Assembly (NCBI GenBank): GCA_025093985.1
Contig: JACAAK010000004.1
Coordinates: 1,736,001-1,800,000, forward strand
Source: Calvatia gigantea
Lineage: Eukaryota; Basidiomycota; Agaricomycetes; Agaricales; Lycoperdaceae
Length of the DNA: 64,000 nucleotides
Reading direction: 5' to 3'
The notes beneath the pieces are model-generated. The model saw only the letters and a list, made by a program, of their open reading frames with translations, was not told the DNA's origin and made no database searches. Below, in pieces: positions 25,901-37,957 of this stretch (the stretch's first letter is position 1; each line of letters starts with the position of its first letter). Position numbers and translations under genes: made by a program.

Positions 25901-26267
25901 GCTCGGTCAGAAACGGGCTGGCGCCGGAACAGAAAGTCGGCGAAGATCGAATATTGGGTCTTCAAGAATGGAAAAAACGCGGAGGAAATCGAGTCTGATT
26001 CCTTCGTTGGCTGCTTCCGTTTCTGGCGCTCAGGGACCTGCTCATGGAGAAACTATTTCATCTGGCTATATAAAAGCGTCGGGTCCGAGGCGGGTACTCT
26101 TGGCTAGTCCTGGGAAGAGATTGAAGAGAACATCATTGACCAGGACGACAATAAAGATGAAGGCCTTAGGCGCAAGTTCATCTTTGGCCCTACCTTCTGA
26201 CGGAGACCCGAATACGAGTGCTGACTTAAGTATGACCGGTAAACATTTGAAGCCCTCATGGCGATAG
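22932..26267 (+). CDS. Kinesin-8 motor (Kip3/Klp5-Klp6 family)
   Basis: Kinesin-8 motors walk to microtubule plus ends and promote their depolymerisation, setting spindle and cytoplasmic microtubule length. Three exons encode about 1,050 residues with an N-terminal motor: ITVAVRVRPP, the P-loop ATGCGKTHTISG (the Cys variant is normal in this class), switch I NETSSRSHAVLQ, switch II IIDLAGSE, and VPYRNSKLTRLLKFSLGGN. The neck has TKVVTRNVVNVDRHVGRYVE, a kinesin-8 signature. A coiled coil follows around codons 360-520, then a long disordered Ser/Arg-rich tail with many SP and TP sites that could be Cdk targets, and a basic C-terminus. The first intron splits the start exon after SITVA and the second sits just before the P-loop. 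Confidence 0.9.
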
Positions 26268-26549
26268 GGGTATCCGGTTTTCAAGTTTAGCCAAGTACCA
26301 TGTTTATGATTCCCTTGTTTACCTCCTATGAGCTTTTCCCCTTTTCATCCTTATATCCGCTTTACGCATTTATTATGTTTCCATTAGTCGCTATACCCAA
26401 CAGCAGGTACTGTTTCACTTGTATTCGCATGTCAATCCATAATAATCTGTACCATAAACTAGCATTGGAGAACGTGCGTAAAATAGCTTTGAGGTTTTAG
26501 TGAGCGGACAAGAGCCCGCCGCGTGAAAGAAAGACAGCAATTAAGTAGC

Positions 26550-27422
26550 TTAGATCACACGTTTAACTTCAAAGAAGGACTGTAATCCCCTATGTCAGTT
26601 TGGTGTGGAAAATGGCGGAAACAGCTGACGCGCCTTGAGATAATAGATTTGCCATGCAACCACTGCAAATATCACAATCGCCTGGAGAACTGACCACCAT
26701 TTAACGCGTGAATTTGTAGATTCTGCGGTGTTCCGATGTGTGCGTTCGCGAACGACGATGTATTCTTGCTCATCTTTGACGGACATCAAGCCAATTGCGA
26801 GTGAACGAATTTCGCGTTCGATAGGAGCAACGGCCTCTGGAAATAGCCATTTAGTCAGGGGTAGATTCAAATAGGTTCTAGGCTCACCGTCCTCATCAAT
26901 GTAGATGACACCATGAACATTGAAGCTTGATAAAAGATGTGGTGAGACTCTTCGCCTCAAGGGATATATCAACGAAGTACATACCTGACCATTTTATCTG
27001 CAATGGCACTCATCTGGTTGGAGAAGCAGTATTCGTGTCTTCCGTCTGTTGCTGCCGTAATTGAGATAGAGCCTGTGTCTTGACGAATGTGCTTTGCGAG
27101 GACCTTCGCATTAGGATCGGACAGCTAGTTGTGGCAAGCGAGATCAAGAAATGTTGGGAGGTTGTACAAGAATGTGCTGACCCAAAAGTCTATGTCTAAA
27201 TGACCGCCGCCTCCGACTTGATATGTTACAGTCATCTAAAGCATAACTCAGTCAATTAAAACGTACAAATGCGGAACTACTGACTTTGTCATGAACATGT
27301 AGATCCTCGAAAAAACATTCTTTCTTCCCAGCAGGTACCTCAATGGAATGAGCAGAGACGAGGAATGGAAGAATGAACAGCACTGAAAACACGGCGGAGA
27401 GGGTATAGAAAGGCCTGAACAT
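26550..27422 (-). CDS. p24/EMP24-family ER-Golgi cargo receptor
   Basis: p24 proteins cycle between ER and Golgi in COPII and COPI vesicles and sort GPI-anchored and other cargo. The start MFRPFYTLSAVFSVLFILPF gives a signal peptide, then the GOLD domain: IEVPAGKKECFFEDLHV, TYQVGGGGHLDIDFW, GRHEYCFSNQMSAIADKMV. A coiled neck (EREIRSLAIGLMSVKDEQEY, then RERTHRNTAESTNSRVKWWS) precedes the single helix AIVIFAVVAWQIYYL. If a GC-AG intron (26580-26633) is removed, the cytosolic tail becomes KSFFEVKRVI, with the FF and dibasic motifs that bind COPII and COPI; without splicing the tail reads ARQLFPPFSTPN and lacks both. I therefore end the gene at 26550. An early intron after DIDFW removes an in-frame TAG. 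Length is about 200 residues, normal. Confidence 0.87.
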
Positions 27423-27618
27423 GGCTGTCGTCTGCGTCTAAGTTAGTTTTGTTGGCAGACACGACGACAAGAGTGGCAATTGCAGGGGTGATCGAGGACC
27501 CCGGACACTTTCTCACGGGGAACGGAGATGGCCTGTGATTTGATTTTTTTGATCAGACATTTGTCTGCAATCTATTATCCACCTTAACTTACTTACCACC
27601 GCCTTTCCACTCATCATC

Positions 27619-28557
27619 ATGTCCGAGACTCCTGACGCCCTTGCTCCAAGAGTACGTGTCTTACTTCTTATCCATCTCATGCACACCCCTCCCCCACTCC
27701 TCCCCCATGCCTAGGACGACTAATCGCCCCCATTGCTAATATCCTTTTCTCTCATTGGGTTTATGGCAACAGGAAGAGGAGGCCGACGTTCACTTCGAGC
27801 CCGTAATCAAACTCACAGAGCAAGTAGAAGCGAAAACTTACGAGGAGGATGAGGATGTCGCGTTTAAGATGTGCGTCTGATCGCTACACGATCACAGGCA
27901 TCTGCTATCGCCATCATGGCTATCTGGCTCACCAACACATTCATCAGGCGTGCGAAGCTCTTCCGTTTCGATGCTGCTGCCTCGGAATGGAAAGAAAGAG
28001 GAACTGGAGATGTCAAGCTCTTATCACACAAGGAGACCAAGAAAGTCAGGCTTGTCATGCGACGAGACAAGACCCTGAAGGTCTGCGCCAATCACTATGG
28101 TGCGCCCGCTTGTCGTTGTAACTCAATCAACGGAGATGTTCAATCTAATATTTATATCTCTAGTTTCCCTTGACATGAAGCTACAACCCAACATCGGTTC
28201 TGACAGGAGTTGGGTGTGGAAAGTTGCCGCCGATTACGCAGAGAACCCTCCTACTTCAGAGACCCTGGCCATCCGGTTCGCCAATTCTGATAGTGAGCGA
28301 GAGTTATGCCACGTCCCCAGTTCTGAATATTCACAACTTGATTAGATGCCAAACTTTTCAAAACTGCCTTCGAAGAAGCTCAGAACAAGAACGCAGAGCT
28401 GTCAGGTAAATCCCCTGAGGGTGAGGCCAAGGAGGACAAGGAGGATACCAAGGAGGCCGGGGAGGAGGCCAAGGAAGAAACAGAGAAAAAGGGTGAGCCC
28501 GAAAAGGCAGCCGAGCCCGAGGAAAAGAAAGAGGAAGAGAATAAGGGAGCAGACTGA
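27619..28557 (+). CDS. YRB1: Ran-binding protein 1 (RanBP1/Yrb1)
   Basis: RanBP1 binds Ran-GTP and helps RanGAP release exportin-cargo complexes on the cytoplasmic side of the nuclear pore. The gene starts with a short 11-codon exon ([11 protein letters not shown]). It continues with [69 protein letters not shown], then [20 protein letters not shown] and [20 protein letters not shown]. These are the ordered blocks of a Ran-binding domain, including the WKERG and [11 protein letters not shown] motifs. The C-terminus is a Lys/Glu-rich acidic tail. Several GT-AG introns lie at conserved places. Length is about 200 residues, as in yeast. Confidence 0.92.
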
Positions 28558-28823
28558 AATTCCTGGAGCACTGTTTAGGCGTCTTCATCCTACGATCATT
28601 TCCCCCTTTCCTGACGGTGCTACCTCTCGTGCATGTTGAACTGATACATTGTGCCAATGATAATTGTGCTACAAACCTGTAACATTTGCTCTACGTATTT
28701 CTCGGAGTGTGCGGACTGCAGGAGTTCAGCAAACCTGAAAGCGGCATGGGGGCAATAATATACCCTACACGGGAGAAAGTTTACAAGTAAAAGGTGTCCC
28801 AAGGTCATCGATAAATAGCTAAC

Positions 28824-31070
28824 TCATGGGTTCGCTCCGTGCTTGTTCTCTTCGGCCGCCCATGCTTCCCAAAAGGCAACACCTTGTCCTTTCTTCCAAT
28901 ATCCTGGTGATGCGGTCCCCTTCACAGCGTCCTCCGTTATTAAAACATGGCATATGTCCTATCGATATCCCGTCAGTATCCGGCTGGAAGTGACGTGCGT
29001 ATATACTCACAGAACCCCTATGAATCGGAGAAGGACATGTCAAAAATGGTCAAGACTTTAAGAAGACAAGAACATACGGTACTTCATACATCGGTTCAAG
29101 CAAAAGGCTCTCCTGCATCCGGGAGTCAATAAGAGTTGGACCACTAAAAGTTGGAAAAGCTTCCCATGATCCCTCGGAGACCGCGAGCACCTCCTCCTCT
29201 AGCGGCAGCTTTTCGGCAGATCTCATCCAAAGCTCCACTCGTAAACCTTATCTCTACACCGGAGTATCCAAAGAGAGCCTGATACTGAGATATCAGTGAA
29301 CCTTTAACTTCCGTCAGAATACGGTGGAGGTCTGGTATCGTGAGTGGTAAAAGTGTAGTGATAGAGGGCAGTCGGGAGATAAACTCGGGAATGAAGCTAA
29401 TACCAGGAATCGTTAATTAGTTGTGGTTTGTACACACTAACCTGGGGTATACTTACCCGAATTTAATAAGGTCGGAGGTCTCTAGATGGTCGAGTACGTT
29501 TGGGGATGCCTTGCGGTTTGGTGTAAAGAAGGGAAGTTGAGGCGTCTCAATGGGTTGTGCACTGAGGTTTGCGGTGAATCCTATCGACTATTCATGGTGG
29601 TCAGTTTTGACCGCCACGCGAAAACAAAGGACTAAAGTCTAACCCCCTTTGCCACCCGCTGTCTGATCACCTCCTCTAATCCAACGAAAGCACCACTAAG
29701 GATGAAGAGTACGTTCGTGGTGTCGATATGGTACACATCAGGTTTCGCTATGATTCGGTGAGCAAACATCCACACTCTAGGAAATAGTTAAACACACCTG
29801 CAGCCAAGTGAGGTGCACGTTGGCCGCTTCTAGGATGTCCAGCAGGTCCAATCGGTGGGGGCTCGGGAGAACCGGTGCCCTTGGCTTGAACACTGACCAC
29901 TGAACCCTCCATCATGCGCAGAAGAGCTTGCTGAACACCTTCTCCCCCAACGTCGCGTGATGTATCTGTACCTACACCAGCGGATTTCCTTGCAATCTTG
30001 TCGACTTCGTCAATGTAGACGATACCCATACTACAGAATCCAGTCAGTAACAGAGTAGGGGATCGGCGAAGATGTTACCTCGCTCGGATAGGATCCCAAT
30101 TTGCTGCTTGTAGCTAAACATATGGCTAATCAGTACCACAACTTCAGGTTTCGAGGCACTTATTTACCAGTCGTTGAATGGCCATGTCAACATCTTCTCC
30201 TACGTCTATGGATAATCAATAAAAGTGTAGGATGTGAACCAAACGAAACATACATCCAGCTTGTGTGAAAGAGGTTGCGTCACTGACAGAGAAAGGAACA
30301 TCCAGAACTCTGGCGAGCGTTTTAGCCAACAAGGTTTTACCTGAAGTTTATCCAATCATCCAATCTTCGAAGGTTGTGTGCATTTGAAAATTGTACTGAC
30401 CGGAACCGGTTGGACCTCTTAAGTATTGCATGTTATATGTTATGCAAAAAAAGGAGGGACGGTTACGTACATCACCAAAACATTGCTCTTCTCGAACAAA
30501 GGCATCCTTTGCCTGGGCCGGAAAGAAGCACCTGTGGGCCTTCGAATAGGTCGAACGCGAGCTGAACTAACACCGATACCCGCTGTGACAATACGAGCTC
30601 ATGCATTAGACCAGCCCTGGTTACAGGACAACGCAGAGGATGCATACGGTCATTGGATCCCTCATATTCCACATCCCGTTCTATTTCATCTTGTTCGAGG
30701 ATGGAGAGGTTGGCACGAACTCGATTATAGTGGTTGTAGACGCTAATGGAATGTGAGATACGAGATAGATAATGATTCAGCGGGTAGATGCTTACGCCAC
30801 GGAAAGGACTTTCTTCGCATTTTCTTGTCCAACGATGAACTGGTTTAAATACCGCACCAACTGACACGATTACTGGTATAACTACATGTGGTGTGAGACT
30901 TTGATTTAAGGCCATACCTCACGAGGCGTGGCTAGACCATAAGCTGGCAACTGTGTCTCCACATAGTCATTGTCCGGTTGTTGGTAATCGTTCAACGGCT
31001 GGGTCCGGAGCTGTCGGATGAACAAATGCAGGTGTCGAGGCCGAACTTGCAAGTTACACCGTATAAACAT
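28824..31070 (-). CDS. MCX1: Mitochondrial ClpX-type AAA+ unfoldase
   Basis: MCX1 is the mitochondrial ClpX relative; in fungi it works as an unfoldase in the matrix, for example in haem synthesis. The start at 31070 ([20 protein letters not shown]) is Arg/His-rich and suits a presequence. Blocks in order: [33 protein letters not shown], Walker A GPTGSGKT (split by an intron), [15 protein letters not shown], Walker [90 protein letters not shown] and EPMYEVP. No N-terminal zinc domain is seen, as usual for this group. At least ten introns are required. One donor, after GLRGIM, reads GGAAGC where GTAAGC is expected (plus-strand 29159-29164). The last exon ends [15 protein letters not shown]. 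Confidence 0.85.
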
Positions 31071-31307
31071 GAATGGTGTCGTTACGGGGGTATAAAGTGA
31101 TTATTATACAAGACGAATGCCGGGTCGGAGAATTGGAGGTCGGCAGGTGAGGTGGTGGTCACTTGGACTTGCAGTTGTGCCAATTTCGGGGGCCCGGGTC
31201 AGATCAGGCAAGTGGTTCGGATCACACGTCTCAACAAATTCATCTTGTCTTTCTGCCACTGCCCTCGTTACTTATTGCATTCTTCATACTCAGACGTCAC
31301 AGAAGCT

Positions 31308-33774
31308 ATGGGGCATCACTCGCGTTCCAATACACGCTCGAGGTCGCCTCGTCGAAGGTATGATGACTCTACCCGTGATGAGCGGGATCATCGCTCATCC
31401 CGACAAGACAAGCGGCCACGCAAATATGACGATGGTGACGATGATGATGATTATTCTCGAAGCAGAAAACATAGAAGCAGAAGCAGGGAGAGGCGTAGTG
31501 AGAGCAGAGACAGGGAAAGGTCGTCCAGACATAAGAGGGACAGGAGTAGGAGTCGCGAGAGGAGCCGCGAAAGGAAGGACAAGAAGTATGTTTTATCACT
31601 TTCGGTGGCTAATTTGAACACTCATTTGTCCACCAGACGGAAGAGAGATAAATCAGAAGATAGAAAGGCTAGGAAGGCTGAAAAAAAACGCACAAGAGAA
31701 GAGGAAGAAGCACGTCAGGTTGCAGAACTCAGCGCCTATAGCGCGATGGACAACCCATTCCACGATGTCAATCTCGGTCAGCAGTTTCGTTGGCATAAGA
31801 AGACCGAGAAAGAACGGAAGCAAGGTTTAACTCTCGCCGAGGCCCAGAGACGGGAAGCCATACGACGTCAGGAGGCAAAGGAGGAACTGGAGAGGTTGAA
31901 CAGGCGAAGGGCTCAAAGGGAGGAGGAGCAAAGGTTGAGGGAAGAGGAGGAGCTGCGCATGCAACGTCTTCAGGAATCCGCTCAGATGTCGGAATGGCTG
32001 GCAAAAGAAGGCTTATTTCAGCTGGAACAGGAAAGGAATAGGGCCGCAATTCGTATCAAGGAAAAACGAGCCAAGGCCATTGATTTCCTCGCCTTAAACC
32101 TGAAATATGTCAACCCGCATGCGTCTCAAGACGAGCCAGAAGATGACGATGATGCAGGACTGGAAATTGATTTGGATGAACCGTACAATATTTTCGATGT
32201 ATGTGTGCCAACGTCGTTTCTTGGCTGTTAGGTTACTAAGCTGCCCCAGAATCTCACACCACAGCAAACTGAGGAATTACATGACGATATTGAGAAATAT
32301 CTAGCCCTTGAATCGTCTTCAACGCACCTAGACTTTTGGACGGTAAGTATATTCCTGCTTCCTGCTTGACTTGTGGTTCAATCCGTTCCATAGAATATGA
32401 TGGTTGTTTGCCAGGATCGACTAGAAAGGATCAAAACCAGCAATAGCATGGGCTTCGAAGCTGCTGCTGCAGTAGAAAGCGAAATTACCGCCCTCTTGGC
32501 TGGAAAATCCTATGAAGATTTGGCTTCACTTCAAAGGAAGATCCAGGACAAGCTCACTAGCGGGGAGCCCATCGACACTGATTACTGGGAGAACCTCCTG
32601 AAGAAGTTGCTGGTCTGGAAAGCAAAGGTGAACAAATTCCTCACATTCGGTCGTCGCAATGTGCTCATCCTCGTTAGGCGAAGCTCAAAAGTTTCCATGA
32701 GGTCGTCGTTCGCAATCGCCTCGAACAACTTAGGAAGCGGCAGCGCGATGAAGCACTGCAGGCCCAAGAAGAACTTCTCGCAGGCGTCGCAACGGCGGCC
32801 TCCAAGAAGCCAATTGGTCCAATTGTTCTTACAGACGCCAAAGAGATTGAGGAACCAGTTGAGGAGGTTGAACCATATGTTAGGACCATGAGCCCGGAGC
32901 CCATTGACATCAGTACGTTGCGTGGAGAAGAACGAGAAGCGGATATTATCTCCATAGCCGAGGATCGCCGCAACATCGTAAGTCATTCAAGGCTACGTAC
33001 GAGACCTACAGGTTACTTACACTCAGAAGATCCAGCAACGTCGTACCGTCGCTGCGACGCGTTATGTTCCCAAATCCGCGCAGCAATCTATTGAAGTTCA
33101 AGTTGAAGATACACCAGGCAACATCGATCTTGCCTCTGAAGCACTGTATCGTCAGGAAGCCGAAAGAGAGTTGGACGAAGAAGAAGAGCTGTTCAACCTC
33201 GAGGAGAATATCACTCGTACTACGAGCTATAACTGGGAAGACAAGTATCGACCGCGTAAACCCCGTTATTTCAACCGTGTTCACACAGGCTACGAATGGA
33301 ACAAGTACAACCAAACACATTATGAGTACGTTTTTAGGCTTACTTTGAGTAGAATAACACGCTGACAATTGTTCAGCGTCGACAACCCACCGCCCAAAGT
33401 TGTCCAAGGATACAAGTTTAACATCTTCTATCCCGATCTCATTGATAAATCCAAAGCTCCTACGTACAAAATTGTCAAGGAACCAGGAAATGACGACACT
33501 GTTCTCTTACATTTCGGTGCTGGACCTCCATATGAGGACGTGGCGTTTCGTATCGTCAATCGAGAATGGGAATTCTCCCACAAACGGTACGGATGCACAG
33601 TCGTCTGTCCATAAATAAATAAATAAAACTCATCCGGAATACAGAGGCTTCAGAAGTACCTTCGACCGCGGTTGCTTGTCTCTGTGGTTCAACTTCAGAC
33701 GCAATGTGAGTCTTGCCGGGCTGCTATAAATGCCAAGTACTCAAGGATTCCTTAAACAGTTCTATCGGAAGTGA
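31308..33774 (+). CDS. Cactin, spliceosome-associated protein
   Basis: Cactin proteins join the spliceosome and affect splicing fidelity and, in animals, NF-kB-type signalling. The start MGHHSRSNTRSRSPRRRYDD opens an RS/RE-rich N-terminus of about 90 residues. Next is a charged helical region with AYSAMDNPFHDVNLGQQFRW and REKTEKERK-like runs, then the mid domain (YLALESSSTHLDFWTNMMVV, LERIKTSNSMGFEAAAAVES). The conserved C-terminal cactin domain contains YNWEDKYRPRKPRYFNRVHT, YNQTHYDVDNPPPKVVQGYK, FNIFYPDLIDKSKAPTYKI and DYEDVAFRIVNREWEFSHKR-like sequence; it ends with GFRSTFDRGCLSLWFNFRR. About seven short introns are removed. The terminal stop is at 33772-33774. Confidence 0.9.
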
Positions 33775-34094
33775 ATTGTTCTTTGGATGTACGTAAATAG
33801 CAGATACCAGTGCCATAATGATATGCTGCGGTTGTATGACTCGATAAGGCACCACTATTAATCAATTTACTCAGAGAGATTCCAAAAGCCTCAACTCGGG
33901 CTCAATCAGCGGCAGGGTGGCAAGATGCTAATTTATTAGTCACTGATAATGATCACGTGGAGCGTCGTCCTCGATCGCGCTCGCCCGGTGGTGTACCACA
34001 GCCTACAAATTCTCTTCAGTCCACCACTACACTATCCCTCTCAAGTTCAGCTTTGATCCACATTTTACAAGACACTGATTTTCGAATAAACGGA

Positions 34095-37000
34095 ATGGCA
34101 GCACCTCCGAATCTGGCACAGCATATGGACATTGACGAGGCAGCTATCGATGAGGGGTTGTACTCCCGTCAACTGTGATTATTATTCTTACTTCTCGTCA
34201 GAACGACTTTCTGACCGCCTACTTGTTAGCTATGTACTCGGGCACGAAGGCAAGCGGATACCACCGATTGTGGACTGTACGGTACTGATATGTAGCTATA
34301 TGTAATCAGCTATGAAACGAATGGCGACATCCAATGTCCTGATCGTGGGCCTACAGGGATTAGGAGTTGAGATTGGTGAGTCTCAGTCGCTCATAACTTA
34401 TCTATCTCACTCCCTGTCCCTAGCCAAAAACCTTGTTCTCGCTGGTGTCAAGTCCGTGACCATCTACGATCCCGAGCCCGTCACTCTGCAAGATCTCTCT
34501 TCGCAGGTGAGTACGAATTAAGTCGTGACGGCATCTTTTCACTTATCTCTCATCACTGCCAAGTTTTTCCTTCGAAAAAAAGATATCGGAAAGCCACGAG
34601 CTGAAGTTACGCTTCCCCGCCTCGCGGAACTGAATGCTTATGTCCCAGTTCGGAATCTAGGAGGCCAAGCTGGACAACAGATTAACGTGGACTTAATCCA
34701 AGGATTCCAGGAAGGTCTATTTCGCGAGCACCCGAAAATTCTCTGACTTCCACCCTCAGGTTGTTGTATTGTGTGGAGTTCCCCTCGAAAAGCAGCTGGA
34801 GATCAATGACTGGACGCACCAGAATGATGTTCCTTTCATTGCCACAGAGACTCGTGGCCTATTTGGGTTCGCATATACCCATGTGTTTTTTCCTGGCCAG
34901 TTTCTAACCTATTTATTAGCTCTGTCTTCAATGACTTTGGTCCTCAGTTTACCTGTGTAGATGCCAGAGGAGAACAACCTTTGTCCGGAATGATTGTCTC
35001 CGTTGATAGGGTATGTATCTCGTTTCGGTTCGTTACATTAACGTTGACTTGTGCACAGGATAAAGAAGGCGTTGTGACTTGCTTGGATGAAACACGCCAC
35101 GGCCTCGAAGACGGCGACTTTGTGACCTTCACCGAGGTGCAGGGCATGATCGAATTAAATAACTGTGAGCCCAGGAAGATTTCCGTCAAGGGTCCATACA
35201 CGTTCTCTATTGGCGATACCTCCGCCTTCAAGGAATACAAGACAGGTGGTATCTTCACGCAGGTCAAAATGCCTAAGTTAATTAACTTCGTGAGTATGTT
35301 TATGGCCGCTAACAGATTATTTCCTTACTATCCCTGCGCAGAAATCGTTGAGAGAGTCGTTGAAAGAGCCGGAATTCTTCATTACTGACTTTGCCAAATT
35401 TGACCGCCCAGCCACACTACATGCTGGTTTCCAAGCACTTTCCCAGTTCCGGCAACAGAAAGGCAGACTCCCAAAGCCCAGGCATGCCGCAGATGCTGCT
35501 GAACTCGTAACACTGGCCAAAGAAGTCAATTCCGATGCCGACGAGAAGATCCTCGTGGAGCTTGGGTATCAAGCAACTGGTGACCTTTCGCCCATGAACG
35601 CCGTCATTGGCGGTTTCGTCGCACAGGAAGCCCTCAAGGCTTGTTCCGCCAAGTTCCACCCGATGGTCCAGAACATGTATTTCGACTCATTGGAATCCCT
35701 GCCAACGGAGCTGCCTACCGAGGCGGACGTCCAACCCATTGGTTCGAGATACGACGCTCAGATCGCTGTGTTTGGCAAAAAGTTCCAGGAAAAGATTGCC
35801 AACTTCCGCGAGTTTCTGGTCGGTTCCGGTGCTATCGGTTGTGAAATGCTCAAAAACTGGAGTATGCTCGGTCTGGCCTCCGGTCCTAAGGGTGTCATCC
35901 ATGTCACCGATTTGGACATCATTGAGAAGAGTAACCTCAATCGCCAGTTCTTGTTCAGAGCCAAGGACCTTGGCAAGTTCAAGTCGGAAGTTGCTGCCTC
36001 AGCCGTGGCCGACATGAACCCCGATCTCTTCGGAAAAATACTTTCCAAGCAAGAGCCCGTTGGGCCTGAAACAGAGAGTGAGCACGGCTAGTTGCGCAAT
36101 ACGCTAGGATATTTATTGCCTCTTAATTTAATAGATATCTACAACGAGACCTTCTTCGATGGTATTGATGCCGTGACCAATGCTCTCGACAATATCAAAG
36201 CTCGTAAGTAGGGTGCTCTCGTCTCCTCATGTCTTATTGAAGGGCCATCCAGGTTTGTACATGGACCAGCGTTGCGTGTTCTATAGAAAATCCTTAGTCG
36301 AATCCGGCACTCTCGGCACCAAGGGCAACGTCCAAGTCGTCGTCCCCGACCTAACAGAATCCTATGCTTCTTCTCAAGATCCTCCGGAAAAGGAGACCCC
36401 CTCTTGTACAATTAAGAATTTCCCCAACGCCATTAATCATACCATCGAGGTACGTGCCACTTCTGATGGTATTACGTCCAATTCTCACTCCATCTTCAGT
36501 GGAGTCGAACGCAATTTGACAACCTCTTCGTCAAGCCGGCCCAAGCAGTCAACGCTTACCTCTCAGAACCCAATTACCTCGAGAACAACCTCAAGTATTC
36601 AGGTCAACAGAAAGAGCAACTAGAACAGCTTGTTTCCTTCCTCGTTGCTAACAAGCCTTTAACATTCGAAGAATGCGTTGTCTGGGCAAGGTTACAGTTT
36701 GAACGCGATTATAACAACGAGATTCGCCAATTGCTGTTCAGTCTTCCAAAGGATGCTGTTACAAGTACCGGTCAGCCATTTTGGAGCGGGCCAAAGAGGG
36801 CACCTGATCCATTGACATTTAACTCGAATGATGTAAAGCATTTCTCAGCAAATTCAGGGCTTAATCGACTGACGCTGTGATCGACGTTGTTTAGCCCACT
36901 CATCTCGCATACATCATCGCAGCTGCTAATCTCCATGCATACAATTATGGACTTCGGGGCGATGGGGATCCGGCCCTCTTACGAAAAATTGCAGATGCTG

Positions 37001-37957
37001 TGATTGTTCCCGAGTTCACTCCGAAGAGTGGTGTAAAGATTCAAATCAATGACAATGATCCTGTTCCTCAACAAGGGCAGTCGTCGGGACTTGGTATGTT
37101 ACATTTATCCGAGCTCTCTCCCAGTCGCTCAACGGTCTGACAGATGACGAGACTGAAACACTTGTTACCAAGCTACCAGCGCCATCCTCTTTGGCGGGTT
37201 ATCGCTTGAATCCCGTCGAGTTCGAGAAGGACGATGACACCAACCACCACATTGACTTTATCACTGCCGCGTCTAACTTGCGTGCTATGAACTACGGCAT
37301 CAATCCCGCAGATCGTCATGCGACTAAGCAAATTGCTGGAAAGATCATACCAGCCATCGCAACGACAACTTCGCTCGTCACGGGACTTGTCTGCCTTGAG
37401 CTGCTCAAGATAATTGACGGCAAGAAGAAGCTAGAGGACTACAAAAACGGCTTTGTCAACCTCGCCCTACCGTTCTTCGGCTTCTCAGAACCTATAGCCG
37501 CACCGAAACACAAGTATGGTGATACAGAGTGGACTCTCTGGGATCGCTTCGTTTTTGATAACAATCCGACGCTTCAAGAGATTATTGACTGGTTCCGTAC
37601 CAAACACAATCTTGAGGTGGGGATGGTCAGCCAAGGAGTGAGCATGCTGTGGAGTTCGTTCATTGGCAAGAAGAAGGTTTGTTGGCTTTTGTTCATTTCT
37701 ACTATGTGTTCGTGATGCTAATAAGTGAATCCTGCGATTGCGATAGAGCGAAGAGCGCCTGCCGTTGAAGTTTAGTGACCTTGTTGAACTTGTTAGTAAA
37801 AAGCCTATCCCGCCCCACGCCAAGCAGCTCGTCACAGAAATCATGGTCACTGACGAAGAAGGCGAGGACGTTGAGGTAAACAGTCAATCTTAGTCACCGT
37901 TCTCCCGTTACTAAAATGTTCATTCCGTAGGTTCCTTTCCTTGTCGTTCACGTTTGA
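34095..37957 (+). CDS. UBA1: Ubiquitin-activating enzyme E1
   Basis: UBA1 activates ubiquitin with ATP, forms a ubiquitin-Cys thioester and passes it to E2 enzymes. The start is [20 protein letters not shown]; a second in-frame ATG ten codons on is also possible. The inactive adenylation half has [20 protein letters not shown] and [18 protein letters not shown]. The active half has [39 protein letters not shown] and [20 protein letters not shown]. The catalytic Cys lies in [21 protein letters not shown] ubiquitin-fold domain closes the protein, ending VPFLVVHV. Length is about 1,010 residues over more than a dozen exons. One intron (34250-34309) uses a GC donor. No lesion is visible. Confidence 0.95.
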
